Shown: in pieces, positions 32,784 through 41,577 of the stretch
Layout: the number at the start of each line of letters is the position of its first letter
How positions within the stretch are numbered: position 1 is the first letter of the stretch
Origin: Streptacidiphilus sp. 4-A2
Lineage (GTDB): Bacteria > Actinomycetota > Actinomycetes > Streptomycetales > Streptomycetaceae
NCBI GenBank assembly: GCA_014284505.1
Contig: JAAFYY010000001.1
Span: 248,001 to 312,000, forward strand
DNA length: 64,000 bases
Direction: 5' to 3'
Notes under the pieces: model-generated
Told to the model about the DNA's origin: nothing
The model's database searches: none
Seen by the model: only the letters and a program-made list of their open reading frames with translations
Position numbers and translations under genes: made by a program

Positions 32784-33518
32784 TCAGTCCGAGTTGCCCG
32801 GTCCACGTACCCAGCCCCCGCTGACGGCCTGGTAGAGGGGCGGGAAAAAGGCGTCCGCCATCTTCTGATAGCCGGAGTCGGAGGGGTGCAGACGGTCGGC
32901 GAAGTCACGCGGGCCGAACACCGCACCGGCCGCGAACAGAAAGTGCTTCCCGGCTGCCTGCTCGACCAGGGCCAGCCGGCCGGCCCGGTCGTTGTACTGC
33001 CGGACCCTGTCCTGCAGGCCGCCCGTGGTGGTGACCAGGCCCTCCATGACAACGGTGACACCCGGGGCATCGGCGAAGATCCGGTCCACCAGCACCGCCA
33101 GCCGGTCGGCGGCATGATCCGGGTCGGGGTCCGGCCGCCAGTCCAGATCGTTGGTGCCGATGTACAGCAGCACCACGTCCGGTCGCTGCGCGGCCAGCCA
33201 GCCGTCCACCCCGTGGCGGACGTCGTCGATCATGTAGTAGCCGTGTCCCTCGTGCTCGGGGTTCGCCATGCTCCCGCTGCTCTGGTCCCCCACGAACCTT
33301 ACGGTGCAGGAGATCTGAGCGCTCATCAGGTCGCGCAGGTCCGCCCGGTACCCGTTCCCGCTGACACTCCCCTGGCCCACGGTGATCGAGTCACCCAACG
33401 GCATGGCCCGGACGACGCACGGCGGCGGCTGGACCACAGCCGCGCCCGCACCACCCTGGGCCGCGCCGGAGGCGGCGAGAACCGCCGTCGCAAGGCCGGC
33501 GAGGAACAGTCGCGCCAC
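32784..33518 (-). CDS. secreted SGNH/GDSL hydrolase
   Basis: This is an intact 244-residue secreted esterase. A signal peptide precedes block I 'MPLGDSITVGQGS' (catalytic Ser), block III 'YIGTNDLDW' (oxyanion Asn) and block V 'DRLHPSDSGY' (catalytic Asp and His). The spacing matches CE3-like carbohydrate esterases, so deacetylation of a polysaccharide is a fair guess. GTG 33518 has AGGGAG upstream. It is monocistronic as far as visible. Confidence 0.9.
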   Translation of the reverse strand: MARLFLAGLATAVLAASGAAQGGAGAAVVQPPPCVVRAMPLGDSITVGQGSVSGNGYRADLRDLMSAQISCTVRFVGDQSSGSMANPEHEGHGYYMIDDVRHGVDGWLAAQRPDVVLLYIGTNDLDWRPDPDPDHAADRLAVLVDRIFADAPGVTVVMEGLVTTTGGLQDRVRQYNDRAGRLALVEQAAGKHFLFAAGAVFGPRDFADRLHPSDSGYQKMADAFFPPLYQAVSGGWVRGPGNSD

Positions 33519-33701
33519 TCGGTCTCCCTTGTCCAGGTGCCCCTGCCGGGGTGGCGGCCTGCCGCAGCCGGCCGCTCATCCGTCCTGGACGGAACCGGCC
33601 CCGGCAGCACCATGATCGATCACGCGGACAGCATGCCGCCCGCGGCCCGACAATCAGCCGATTACGCCGAACGCGGTGTGTCGGATGGCGCTGACCGGAT
33701 C

Positions 33702-33959
33702 TCAGCAGGGCTCGTCGTCGTAGCTGCCGTCGTCGATGCTGGGACCCTGCCAGGTGCCCTGGCGGCAGACCTGGCCCTCGGGGTTGACAGCGCCCTCCGG
33801 GTAGATGAAGCCGACGGGGGCCCCCGGGGCCGCGGCGTGAATCGCGCTGGAGTCACCGTAGGTGCATCCGGACGGCGCGGCGTGGGCGGTTCCGGCGGGC
33901 AGCACCGTCAAGGCGGCGGTACACGCCGCGGTGGCGATCGTGCAGATGAGTCTGCGCAT
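33702..33959 (-). CDS. small secreted cysteine-containing protein
   Basis: This is an 85-residue protein with a signal peptide ('ICTIATAACTAALTVLPAGTAHA') and a mature part of about 57 residues holding three cysteines ('SGCTYGD', 'QVCRQG', 'DEPC'). It is acidic at the C-terminus. It resembles small secreted proteins of streptomycetes with no assigned role. GGGGACTTCC lies before the ATG. Confidence 0.7.
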   Translation of the reverse strand: MRRLICTIATAACTAALTVLPAGTAHAAPSGCTYGDSSAIHAAAPGAPVGFIYPEGAVNPEGQVCRQGTWQGPSIDDGSYDDEPC

Positions 33960-34067
33960 TGCGGAAGTCCCCTTTCAGGGTTCAGGTTCGGGGCTCAGGG
34001 CGTTCCGGGCTCGGGGCGTTCGGGGCTCAGGGCGTGGATGCGCGGTGGGGGCTGACGGTGGGTGTGG

Positions 34068-35822
34068 TCATCGGACTTCCAATGGCCGGATCATCTCGTG
34101 GTCCTCGTGTTCGAGGAGGTGGCAGTGCCACATGTACATCCCCCGCTTGTCGAAGGTGGCCTTGACCCGGGTGACCATGGCCTTGGGCACCTGCACGGTG
34201 TCCTTGGGGCCGCGTTCGGTCGGGAACGGCTTCTGCCCGTGGGCTTCGTCGACCACGATGTCCGTGAGGGAACCGTCGTCCTGCAGCACCGCAGTGAAGG
34301 GCCACCGGCCGAGCACCTCGAATTCGACAAGGTGGAGATGGATGGGGTGGGTGCCCTGCATGGTGCTGTAGATCTCCCAGATCTCCGTGCTGTCGAGAGC
34401 CGGCGTCTCGGTGACCGGGGCGGACCAGGTCAGCGGGCCCTTGTCCACGGTCCCCAGCATGAGTTTGGTCCGGTTGTACTCGTCCGAACGGAATGTCAGC
34501 AGGACCCGGCGCGTCACTGTCGCCGGTCTGGTGATCTCGTAGGGCGCCTTGCGCAGCCTCTCCGGCAGGCCCGTCACCGGCGCACGGGTGTCCAGGGGGC
34601 GGTCGACCCGGAACCTCATGAGCTGGAGGACATCGACCGTGCCGGGGCTGCTGGCGTCGTGGGTGAGGGTGAACTCCTGGTTCGCCAGGCCGCTGAAGTC
34701 CACCACCAGGTCCACGCGTTCGGCCGGGGCGAGCGGCAGCGGCTCGGTCAGCCGGAGCGGCCGTTCCAGGAAGCCGCCGTCCGTGGAGATCTGGTATACC
34801 GGGAGCGGCCAGGGATTCTGGGACGGCTCCTGCCCGCGGATGCGCAGGGCGAAGGTCTTGCTGTTGGAGCCGTTGAGCACCCGGAACCGGTACATGCGTG
34901 GCTCGACGTCCAGTCGCGGCCAGGCAACCCCGTTGACCACCGCGACGTCACCGGTGAAGCCGGGGATGATCGAGGGCGACGGCCCGCCCATGGGAGCGGC
35001 CTTGTCCGGGTAGGCCAGGCGGCCGTCCGGATAGAAGAAGCGGTCCTGGAGGATGATCTCCCGCTCGTACGGACCGCTCGGCAGCAGTCCGGCGATCAGC
35101 TCGTCCTCGGCCTCGTCCCGCAGCAGATAGAACCCGGCCAGGCCCGCGTACACGTTCAGCCGGGTCAGGCCGAGCGCGTGGTCGTGGTACCAGAGAGTGG
35201 CCGCTTCCTGGGTGTTCTCATAGCGGTACCGGGTGGTTCGGTAGGCCGGACCGGTGTGACCGGTCGCGGTGTACCAGGCGTCGGCGTGGCCGTCGGACAC
35301 CGGATCGGTGTGGCCGCCGTGCAGATGCACCACTGTCGGCACGCCCCCACCCGAGGGAGTGGGGTAGCCCGCCCAGTGGATGCTCCGGTCGACCGGCAGC
35401 ATGTGCTGGTTCGGCAGATCGTTCAACCAGTTGACCTCCAGCAGGGCGTTCCGGCGGGCCAGGATCGTCGGCCCGGGAGTGGACACCAGTGCGCGCCCGT
35501 GGGGGTTGTCGGAGGCCAGCGGTCCGTAGCCCCACACCGGCGTCAGCAACCCGTAGCCGCCGCCGATGACATCCAGGCTGGTCTGCCGCATCACCATGTT
35601 GATCTTGTTCGTCCGCCGGCCGTCGAGTCGCACCGGCTGCGGGAGTTGATTCACAAACCGTGGGATGGCGGCACTGTCCGCGATCGGGGTGGTGAACCAC
35701 TTCGTCTCCTCCCGCGACGGGAGCAGCCGCTGCGGCAGGGCCTCGGCCGGTGCGACCGGCAGACCGCCGGCCAGCAGTGCACCGGTCACCGAGCCGGCCC
35801 GGAGAAAATTCCTTCTGCGCAT
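34068..35822 (-). CDS. multicopper oxidase (CotA/bilirubin-oxidase-like), Tat-exported
   Basis: This is an intact 584-residue three-cupredoxin oxidase. It starts with a Tat motif (RRRNFLR) and a signal region. Copper ligands are complete: 'VVHLHGGHTDP', 'WYHDHALGLTRLNVYAG', 'HPIHLHLVEFEV' and 'WHCHLLEHEDHEMIRPLEV', giving the type 2/3 trinuclear site and the type 1 Cys-His-(Met). It should oxidise phenols, bilirubin-like compounds or metal ions with O2. Spacing of the motifs fits the CotA/phenoxazinone synthase branch better than the small two-domain SLAC. It is monocistronic, followed by a LysR gene on the same strand upstream. Confidence 0.92.
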   Translation of the reverse strand: MRRRNFLRAGSVTGALLAGGLPVAPAEALPQRLLPSREETKWFTTPIADSAAIPRFVNQLPQPVRLDGRRTNKINMVMRQTSLDVIGGGYGLLTPVWGYGPLASDNPHGRALVSTPGPTILARRNALLEVNWLNDLPNQHMLPVDRSIHWAGYPTPSGGGVPTVVHLHGGHTDPVSDGHADAWYTATGHTGPAYRTTRYRYENTQEAATLWYHDHALGLTRLNVYAGLAGFYLLRDEAEDELIAGLLPSGPYEREIILQDRFFYPDGRLAYPDKAAPMGGPSPSIIPGFTGDVAVVNGVAWPRLDVEPRMYRFRVLNGSNSKTFALRIRGQEPSQNPWPLPVYQISTDGGFLERPLRLTEPLPLAPAERVDLVVDFSGLANQEFTLTHDASSPGTVDVLQLMRFRVDRPLDTRAPVTGLPERLRKAPYEITRPATVTRRVLLTFRSDEYNRTKLMLGTVDKGPLTWSAPVTETPALDSTEIWEIYSTMQGTHPIHLHLVEFEVLGRWPFTAVLQDDGSLTDIVVDEAHGQKPFPTERGPKDTVQVPKAMVTRVKATFDKRGMYMWHCHLLEHEDHEMIRPLEVR

Positions 35823-35981
35823 CGCGGATCATCCCCTGACGTGACAAACAGTTCGTACAGCCTCCATCGGCATCAGAGCACATGGCCTGTTCCGTCACAC
35901 GGGTCGTCAACCCGTCCCCGCGGACTTTCACCCGTCCAGACGAGGCGGCCCGCCGGCTGTGCGGCGTCCGGGGCCGGGTGC

Positions 35982-36860
35982 TCAGCGGCCCGGGCGTCCG
36001 CCGCTCGACCACTCCAGGGCCCGGGTGACCGTGGCGACGGCCGGATGCGCGGCGGCTCCCGCCCGGTGGGCGGTCATCGTCCGCCGCTGGATCGGCAGGC
36101 TGGTCAGCGTCACCCCGGCGGGCAGTTCCACGGCGCCCCACTGGGGTACCAGAGCGACTCCCTGCCCGGCCGCGACCAGGGCCAGGACAGTGGCGAACTC
36201 GTCGATCCGGTGCCTGATCCTGGGGGTGAAACCGGCAGCCTGGCAGGCCCGGACGGTCATCGCGTGACAGGCCGTTCCGGCGCCGGCCACGATCCACGGC
36301 AGCTCCGCGCAGGCGGCGAGCCGCAGCGGCCCGGTCGCGGCGAGGTAGACCGGTTCGGTGCAGAGCGGACGGGTGGAAACCCCGGGCTCGGCCGGCAGCG
36401 GCACGAAGTCGTAGTCCTGGACGAGTGCGAGGTCCAGGTCTCCGGCGCGCAGCGCGGCGGCCACCTGGGCCGGGTCGATCTCCGAGACCATCGGCTCCAG
36501 GCGTGGGTGGTCCTGGGCGAGCCGGATGAGCGCCGCCGGGAGGATCACGCGTGCCGCCGTCGGGGACATGCCGATGCGCACCGGCCCCGCCAGCCCGTGA
36601 CGGGCGTCCACCAGCTCACTAGCTGCCTGTTCCAGGCGCTGGAGTACGGCCTCGGCGTGGGTGGCGAGGTTGTGCCCGGCCGGGGTGAGCCGGGACCCGG
36701 CGGCCGGTGCGTTCCAGCAGGGGGACACCTGCCTCGCGCTCCAGGACGGCAAGCTGCTGGGAGACGGCCGAAGGCTGAACGACAGGGCCTCGGCGACAGC
36801 CGCGATGGTGCCGCGCAGGCGAGTTCGCGCAGCAGGCGCAGACGGCGTACATTCGAGCAT
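35982..36860 (-). CDS. LysR-family regulator, frameshifted N-terminus
   Basis: This is a LysR regulator of about 300 residues. The HTH is recovered by joining frames: 'NVRRLRLLRELACAG', 'TIAAVAEALSFSPSAVSQQLAVLEREAGVPLLER' and then 'LTPAGHNL'. The periplasmic-binding-like co-inducer domain continues cleanly from 'GPVRIGMSPTAARVILPAALI'. Indels near 36853, 36800 and 36690 disturb the HTH. It is divergent from the DapA-family gene 73 bases away, the standard layout of a LysR and its target. Confidence 0.85.
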   Translation of the reverse strand: MLECTPSAPAARTRLRGTIAAVAEALSFSLRPSPSSLPSWSARQVSPCWNAPAAGSRLTPAGHNLATHAEAVLQRLEQAASELVDARHGLAGPVRIGMSPTAARVILPAALIRLAQDHPRLEPMVSEIDPAQVAAALRAGDLDLALVQDYDFVPLPAEPGVSTRPLCTEPVYLAATGPLRLAACAELPWIVAGAGTACHAMTVRACQAAGFTPRIRHRIDEFATVLALVAAGQGVALVPQWGAVELPAGVTLTSLPIQRRTMTAHRAGAAAHPAVATVTRALEWSSGGRPGR

Positions 36861-36933
36861 CGGCTCAGCTTACGCCTCGAGCCCGGACATATGAACTGGA
36901 CCTGCACAGTGTTTGCCCGACACGCTGGCTTTC

Positions 36934-37827
36934 ATGACTCTCACCGGAATCCACCTACCGCTGATCACACCGTTCACCGACGGGGGTGATGTCGCGCTGG
37001 ACGCTCTTGAGCGGCTCGCGCACGACGCCCTCGCCCAGGGCGCGGCCGGGCTCGTCGCCCTGGGCACGACCGCCGAGGCGGCCACCCTCTCCGAAGCCGA
37101 ACGGCGCCAGGTCGTCGGGGTGTGTGCGCGGGTCTGCCGTTCGCACGACGCGCCGCTGTCGGTGGGCGCGGGCAACGCCGACACCCTGGGCAGCGCCACC
37201 GCGCTGGAGCGCCTCGCGGAGTGGCCGGAGATCACGGCAGCCCTGGTCACGGTCCCGTCCTTCACCCGCCCCGGCCAGGCGGGAGTGCTGGCGCACTTCA
37301 CCCGTCTGGCCGCCCACAGCCCGGTCCCGCTGATCGTCTACCACGTCCCCTACCGCACGGGGCAGCCACTGGACGCGGCCACACTGCGCGCGCTGGGCCA
37401 CCTCCCCGGCATCGTCGGCGTCAAGTTCGCGGCGGGCTTCGACCAGACCGCCGTGGACCTGCTGGCCGACCTCCCGCCGGACTTCGCGGTCCTGGCCGGG
37501 GACGACCCGTTTGTCTCACCCATGCTCGCCCTGGGCGCCCCCGGCGCGATCCTGGCCTCCGCCCACCTGGCCACGGCCGGTTTCGCCGCTCTGGCCACCG
37601 CCTGGCAGGCCGGCGACGTCCCGGCCGCCCGCGCCCTGGGCCACCGCCTGTCCCCCGTGTCGGCCGCCCTGTTCGCCGAGCCCAATCCGACCGTCATCAA
37701 GGGCGTCCTGCACGCCCAGGGCCGCATCCCCACCCCGGCCGTCCGCCTGCCGCTCCTTCCGGCCGCCCCGTCCTCGGTCGAACGGGCTCTCGCCGCCGTC
37801 GACCGGCTCCAGCCCTCACCGGTCTGA
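36934..37827 (+). CDS. dihydrodipicolinate synthase/N-acetylneuraminate lyase-family aldolase
   Basis: This is an intact class I aldolase of about 297 residues. The Schiff-base lysine is in 'GIVGVKFAAGFDQT', the proton-relay tyrosine in 'IVYHVPYRTG', and 'LGTTAEAATLSEAER' is the pyruvate-carboxylate loop (GTTGE in DapA, here GTTAE). The overall layout is DapA/NanA-like, but the altered loop and the LysR neighbour argue for a catabolic keto-acid aldolase rather than lysine synthesis. ATG 36934 lacks an obvious ribosome site. The divergent LysR probably controls it. Confidence 0.88.
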   Translation: MTLTGIHLPLITPFTDGGDVALDALERLAHDALAQGAAGLVALGTTAEAATLSEAERRQVVGVCARVCRSHDAPLSVGAGNADTLGSATALERLAEWPEITAALVTVPSFTRPGQAGVLAHFTRLAAHSPVPLIVYHVPYRTGQPLDAATLRALGHLPGIVGVKFAAGFDQTAVDLLADLPPDFAVLAGDDPFVSPMLALGAPGAILASAHLATAGFAALATAWQAGDVPAARALGHRLSPVSAALFAEPNPTVIKGVLHAQGRIPTPAVRLPLLPAAPSSVERALAAVDRLQPSPV

Positions 37828-37832
37828 GCGGG

Positions 37833-38781
37833 TCAGGGCCTGCGCCCCTTCAGCGCGTGCTTGGCCAGGGCGGTGTGCAGCGCCTCGTCCACCTGCCGGG
37901 CGAAGACGAACTCGATGCCCTGCCGGCGGCGCTGCGGAATCTTCCACACCTCGGCCTCGTGGCCTGCGGGAGCCACCAGCACGGTCGCGTAGCTGTGCTT
38001 GGCCGCGTCGACCGCCTCCGCGAAGCCGTCGACGGGCAGCAGTTCCCGTCCGGGGCGAGACCGCCCACGATCGCGACGTCCGTGCGCACCAGGTGCCCGC
38101 CGAGGTAGGAGACGAGCGCGGCCACCAGCGCCACTGCGGCGGCGGAACCGTCCGTCACGGTCGCGCCGACCGGCACGCTCCCGTACGCCTGCACGGCCTC
38201 GATGTCATTGGCCGCGAACCACGCCCCGTCGACCTCCGGCAGCAGCCGCGCCGCGTGGGCCCGGACATAGGCCAGCGCGGCCTGTGCGGGCTGCTCCAGC
38301 AGCAGGGCCGACGTGCGCGGGACCCGCAGGCGGCCCTTGCCCGCCTTGGCGGTGACCTCCACCGGCACGAGCTCCCCGGCCACCGGGGTCCAGGCCAGCC
38401 CCAGTCGCTGGTCGTGGCGGTGCAGGAGCCGGTCGGCGTCGGCCAGGTTGTGCATCGCCGACTCGGCATCGGCCTCGTAGTCGACGACGACCCGGGAGTG
38501 GTCGTCCGGATCGTACCACACCGGGACCTGGCTGCCCTGCCACTTGAGGGTGTGCACCGGGTCAGCACGGTCGCCTCGAAGGGCGGCACACCCCGGTCCT
38601 GCGGCATCACCAGGAGTTCCATCCGGCAGTCGAACCAGCCGGTGGTGAGGTCCTGGTCGGAGGCCCAGGCGGAACGGACGCTGCCGCTCTCGCCCATCGT
38701 GCGCATCGAGCGGATCTCGGCGCTCGCCGCGCGCCCGTGCTCGCGCAGATCCTTCAACAGATGCCGGTGCTTGAAGAACAT
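37833..38781 (-). CDS. Lon-like (S16-fold) protein lacking the catalytic lysine
   Basis: This is a protein of about 315 residues. The N-terminus ('MFFKHRHLLKDLREHG', 'GWFDCRMELLVMP') is unfamiliar. The C-terminal 110 residues follow the Lon proteolytic domain: 'VPVGATVTDGSAAAVALVAALVSYLGG' aligns with the Ser loop, and 'RTDVAIVGGLAPDGELLPVDGFAEAVDAA' with the Lys loop. The catalytic Lys (GLKEK in Lon) is replaced (GFAEA), so it is probably not a peptidase. ATG 38781 has AGGGGAT upstream. Frame changes lie near 38560 and 38060. It follows the PadR gene on the same strand by about 85 bases. Confidence 0.65.
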
Positions 38782-38866
38782 CGCAATCCCCTGTGTCGTG
38801 CCCCGCCCCATGCCGTCCCCTGGCAGCGGGACGCGCAGATTGTGCCACACTCCCCGCGCCGGGCGA

Positions 38867-39514
38867 TCAGGCCGGGCGTCCACCGTCAGCGGGCTCCTGC
38901 GGTCCCTCGCCCGCTCGCGCCAGATCTGTTCCAGGTCTTCCAGCATGGCCTCGGCCAGCGCCCTTTCGGATCTGTAGTAGCGCTCGGCCCATTTCAGGGC
39001 GACAGCCGGGTAGACCCACTCCTCGTTGTCCTGGGCGCCCTTGATGTCCTGCTCCGCGCTTCGCCGCATCGCCTCGGCGTACTGGATGTGCTGGGCCAGC
39101 ACCCCGCGCATCTGCTCGGGTTCCTGGAGGTGCCCGAGCCACAGCCGCAGCAGCGGACCGTGCTTGAGCACCATCGGATCCACCGGGGCCTGTCGCGCCC
39201 AGCTCCGCAGGGCGGCTCGGCCCGCCTCGGTCTATCGCGTAGCACCGTTTGGAGCGCGGGCCCGGGCCCTGCTCCACGGTCCGCGAGACCGCCAGGCCTG
39301 CCGCCTCCAGCCGCTTGAGCTCGCTGTAGATCTGGCTGAACGAGGGGCTCCAGAAGAAGAGGCCCATGCTCCGGTCGGCCCACTTCTTCATGTCGTAACC
39401 GGAGAGCTCACGCCCGAAGGAGAGCAGCCCGAGCACCGCCCAGCCGGTCACCGGCAGACCGGGGCGCCCGGCCGGCTCCCCCGCAGCCCCTTCGGCACCT
39501 CGTTCTCCGGTCAC
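38867..39514 (-). CDS. PadR-family repressor of the adjacent oxidoreductase cluster
   Basis: The N-terminal winged helix reads 'GWAVLGLLSFGRELSGYDMKKWAD' and 'SPSFSQIYSELKRLEAAGLA', followed by the PadR wing. The long helical C-terminal (Vir_act_alpha_C) domain is 'YAEAMRRSAEQDIKGAQDNEEW'-like, ending 'LEQIWRERARDRR'. GTG 39514 is the start. Two frame changes (near 39215 and 38885) move the C-terminus into other frames. It is divergent from the luciferase-like monooxygenase gene, with a perfect palindrome between them. Confidence 0.87.
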   Translation of the reverse strand: MTGERGAEGAAGEPAGRPGLPVTGWAVLGLLSFGRELSGYDMKKWADRSMGLFFWSPSFSQIYSELKRLEAAGLAVSRTVEQGPGPRSKRCYAIDRGGPSRPAELGATGPGGSDGAQARSAAAAVARAPPGTRADARGAGPAHPVRRGDAAKRGAGHQGRPGQRGVGLPGCRPEMGRALLQIRKGAGRGHAGRPGTDLARAGEGPQEPADGGRPA

Positions 39515-39558
39515 GGCCGCAGTCTACGTCCTGGCGCATCTCCCCTTCCCTTCTCTGG

Positions 39559-39577
39559 ATATGACTGTTAGTCATAT
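39559..39577. promoter_or_regulatory. PadR operator: ATATGACT-N3-AGTCATAT
   Basis: This is a perfect 8-bp inverted repeat with a 3-base centre, in the 90-base gap between the divergent PadR gene (39514) and the monooxygenase gene (39605). Its ATG...CAT halves agree with known PadR-type sites, so repression of both promoters is likely. Confidence 0.7.
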
Positions 39578-39604
39578 ACCTAATCGACATAGCGGAGGCC
39601 CGCC

Positions 39605-40789
39605 GTGGAGTTCTCGATGATCTTCGAGGCACAACTCGCCGACCCCACCCCTGAACGTGAGCGGCAGACCATCCGCGACTGCGTCCAACAGGCGCTCCAC
39701 GCCGAGGAGATGGGGTTCGACCGGATCTGGGCGGTGGAGCACCACTCACTCACCCACTACGCCCATATGAGCGCCTCCGAGATCTTCCTGACCTGGGTGG
39801 CGGCCCGCACCAGTCGCATCCGCATCGGCCATGGCGTCGTCACCATGCCCTTCGGCTACCAGCACCCGGTCCGGGTCGCCGAACGCGCGGCCATGCTGGA
39901 TGTACTGTCCGGCGGCCGGGTCGACCTGGGCGCCGGCCGTGGGGCCACTCGCCAGGAGATGTCCATGTTCGGAGTCCATCCCGAGGACACCTACCCGCAG
40001 GTCGAGGAGGCGCTGCGGATCGTCAGCCACGCCTGGCGCAAAGAGGAGTTCGAGTGGCACGGCAGTATCGACATCGGCCCTGGCGCGATACTCCCCAGGC
40101 CCGTGCAGCACCCGCACCCGCCGCTGTTCATGGCCTGCAGCAAGCACGACACCCTGCGCACCGCCGCCGACTACGGCGTCGGAGCACTGGTGCTGGGATT
40201 CGCCGGCGCCGAGGACGTCCGCGAGATGCGCAGGATCTACGACGAGGCCATCGCCGCCCGGACCGGCGAGCGCCTCATCTCCACCGAGGTCAACGACCAC
40301 TTCTCGGCGCTGTGCCCCACCGTCGTCCTGGACGACGCGGCCGAGGCCTACCGGATCGGCACGCGTGGCCAGCGCTTCTTCGCCGAGTCCATCGCGCACT
40401 GGTACGGCGACGGACCACTGCCGGCCGAGGATACCGAGAACGCCGACAACGCCGCTGAAATGTCTTTCCGGTCCGCGGAGTTGGTCGCCCGGCTGGACGA
40501 GGCCGACATCCCGTTCCGCCCGGGCGCGACCGGCACCTTCAACACCGACCACGCCTACGGCGACGCCGCCACGGCCATCGCCCATGTCGAGCGGTTGCGC
40601 GAGATCGGCGTGGACGAGGTGATGTGCCTGATCCAGATGGGCACGGTGCCGCAGGCAGCCTGCCTGGAGACCATCCGCCAGTGGGGCGAACAGGTCATCC
40701 CCCACTTCCGCGACACCGACTCGTCCATCCCGTCCGGCTCGTCCACCTCGTCCGGCTCGTCCAACTCGGCTGTGGAGGAAGCAGGATGA
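39605..40789 (+). CDS. luciferase-like (LLM) flavin monooxygenase
   Basis: This is an intact 394-residue flavin-dependent monooxygenase with the bacterial luciferase TIM barrel. 'GFDRIWAVEHH', 'RIRIGHGVVTMPFGYQHPVRVAERAAMLD', 'GGRVDLGAGRG' and 'TPFMACSK'-type blocks (here 'PLFMACSKHDT') are typical. It needs FMNH2 from a reductase not seen here. The last 30 residues are a Ser/Gly-rich low-complexity tail coded by a short repeated CGTCC-like unit (40720-40770). GTG 39605 has GGAGG 8 bases upstream. Its TGA overlaps the SDR ATG. Confidence 0.92.
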   Translation: MEFSMIFEAQLADPTPERERQTIRDCVQQALHAEEMGFDRIWAVEHHSLTHYAHMSASEIFLTWVAARTSRIRIGHGVVTMPFGYQHPVRVAERAAMLDVLSGGRVDLGAGRGATRQEMSMFGVHPEDTYPQVEEALRIVSHAWRKEEFEWHGSIDIGPGAILPRPVQHPHPPLFMACSKHDTLRTAADYGVGALVLGFAGAEDVREMRRIYDEAIAARTGERLISTEVNDHFSALCPTVVLDDAAEAYRIGTRGQRFFAESIAHWYGDGPLPAEDTENADNAAEMSFRSAELVARLDEADIPFRPGATGTFNTDHAYGDAATAIAHVERLREIGVDEVMCLIQMGTVPQAACLETIRQWGEQVIPHFRDTDSSIPSGSSTSSGSSNSAVEEAG

Positions 40790-41517
40790 TCACCCTGGAC
40801 GGCAAAGTCGCCCTCATCACCGGCGCCGGGCGCGGCCAGGGAGCCGCCGAGGCAAGGTTGTTCGCCGAGTCCGGCGCACGCGTCGTGGTCACCGACATTC
40901 TGGAGGACGAAGGCCGGGCCGTGGCCGCCGAGCTCGGCAAGGACGCCCTGTTCATCCAGCACGACGTGACCCGCGCCCAGCACTGGGCGCGGGCCGTGGC
41001 CGGGGCCACCGGGCAGTTCGGACGGCTCGACATCCTGGTCAACAACGCCGGGATCTGGCACTCCGCGCTCATCGGGGACGAGCCGGAAGCGGAGTTCGAC
41101 CGGCTGCTCCGGGTCAATCTCCACGGCCCCTTCCTCGGCATCAAGGCGGTGGTGCCGGCCATGCGGGAGGCCGGCGGCGGCTCCGTCGTGAACATCTCCT
41201 CGATCGCCGGGATGGTGGGCATCAAGGGTCATACCGCCTACAGTTCCAGCAAGTTCGGGCTGCGTGGGCTCACCGCGTCAGCGGCTCTGGATCTCGCCAC
41301 CGACCGGATCAGGGTGAACTCGGTTCACCCGGGCGTCATCGACACCCCCATGACCGCCGACGCGATCCATGCCAGGGTCAGCTGGGAGCACATCCCGCTG
41401 GCCCGGCCCGGAAAGGGCGGCGAAGTCGCGGCCATGGTGCTCTTTCTGGCCTCCGACGCGGCAAGCTACATCACCGGTGCCGCGTTCACCGTCGACGGAG
41501 GTCTGACCTCCCGATGA
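40786..41517 (+). CDS. short-chain dehydrogenase (hydroxysteroid dehydrogenase-like)
   Basis: This is an intact classical SDR of about 243 residues. Cofactor motif 'TGAGRGQG', 'NNAG', catalytic 'YSSSK' (Tyr-x3-Lys) with Ser in 'VVNISSIAG', and 'HPGVIDTPM' are all present. The sequence is close to the 3-alpha/20-beta-hydroxysteroid dehydrogenase type. It is coupled to the preceding monooxygenase by an ATGA overlap. The 3' end carries the first copy of a short tandem repeat that extends to the start of the hydrolase gene. Confidence 0.93.
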   Translation: MITLDGKVALITGAGRGQGAAEARLFAESGARVVVTDILEDEGRAVAAELGKDALFIQHDVTRAQHWARAVAGATGQFGRLDILVNNAGIWHSALIGDEPEAEFDRLLRVNLHGPFLGIKAVVPAMREAGGGSVVNISSIAGMVGIKGHTAYSSSKFGLRGLTASAALDLATDRIRVNSVHPGVIDTPMTADAIHARVSWEHIPLARPGKGGEVAAMVLFLASDAASYITGAAFTVDGGLTSR

Positions 41518-41577
41518 CCCCGGGCCTCCCGATGACCCCGGCCTCCCGATGACTTCGGCCTCCCGATGACCCGGCCG
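41508..41577 (+). repeat. four tandem copies of a stop-start junction
   Basis: A unit of 17-18 bases with core CCTCCCGATGACC occurs four times (ATG at 41514, 41532, 41549 and 41566). Each copy contains an overlapping ATGA. The first copy is the true SDR stop codon, and the last is the best start for the hydrolase. The 17-base spacing puts ATGs in three different frames. Confidence 0.8.
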
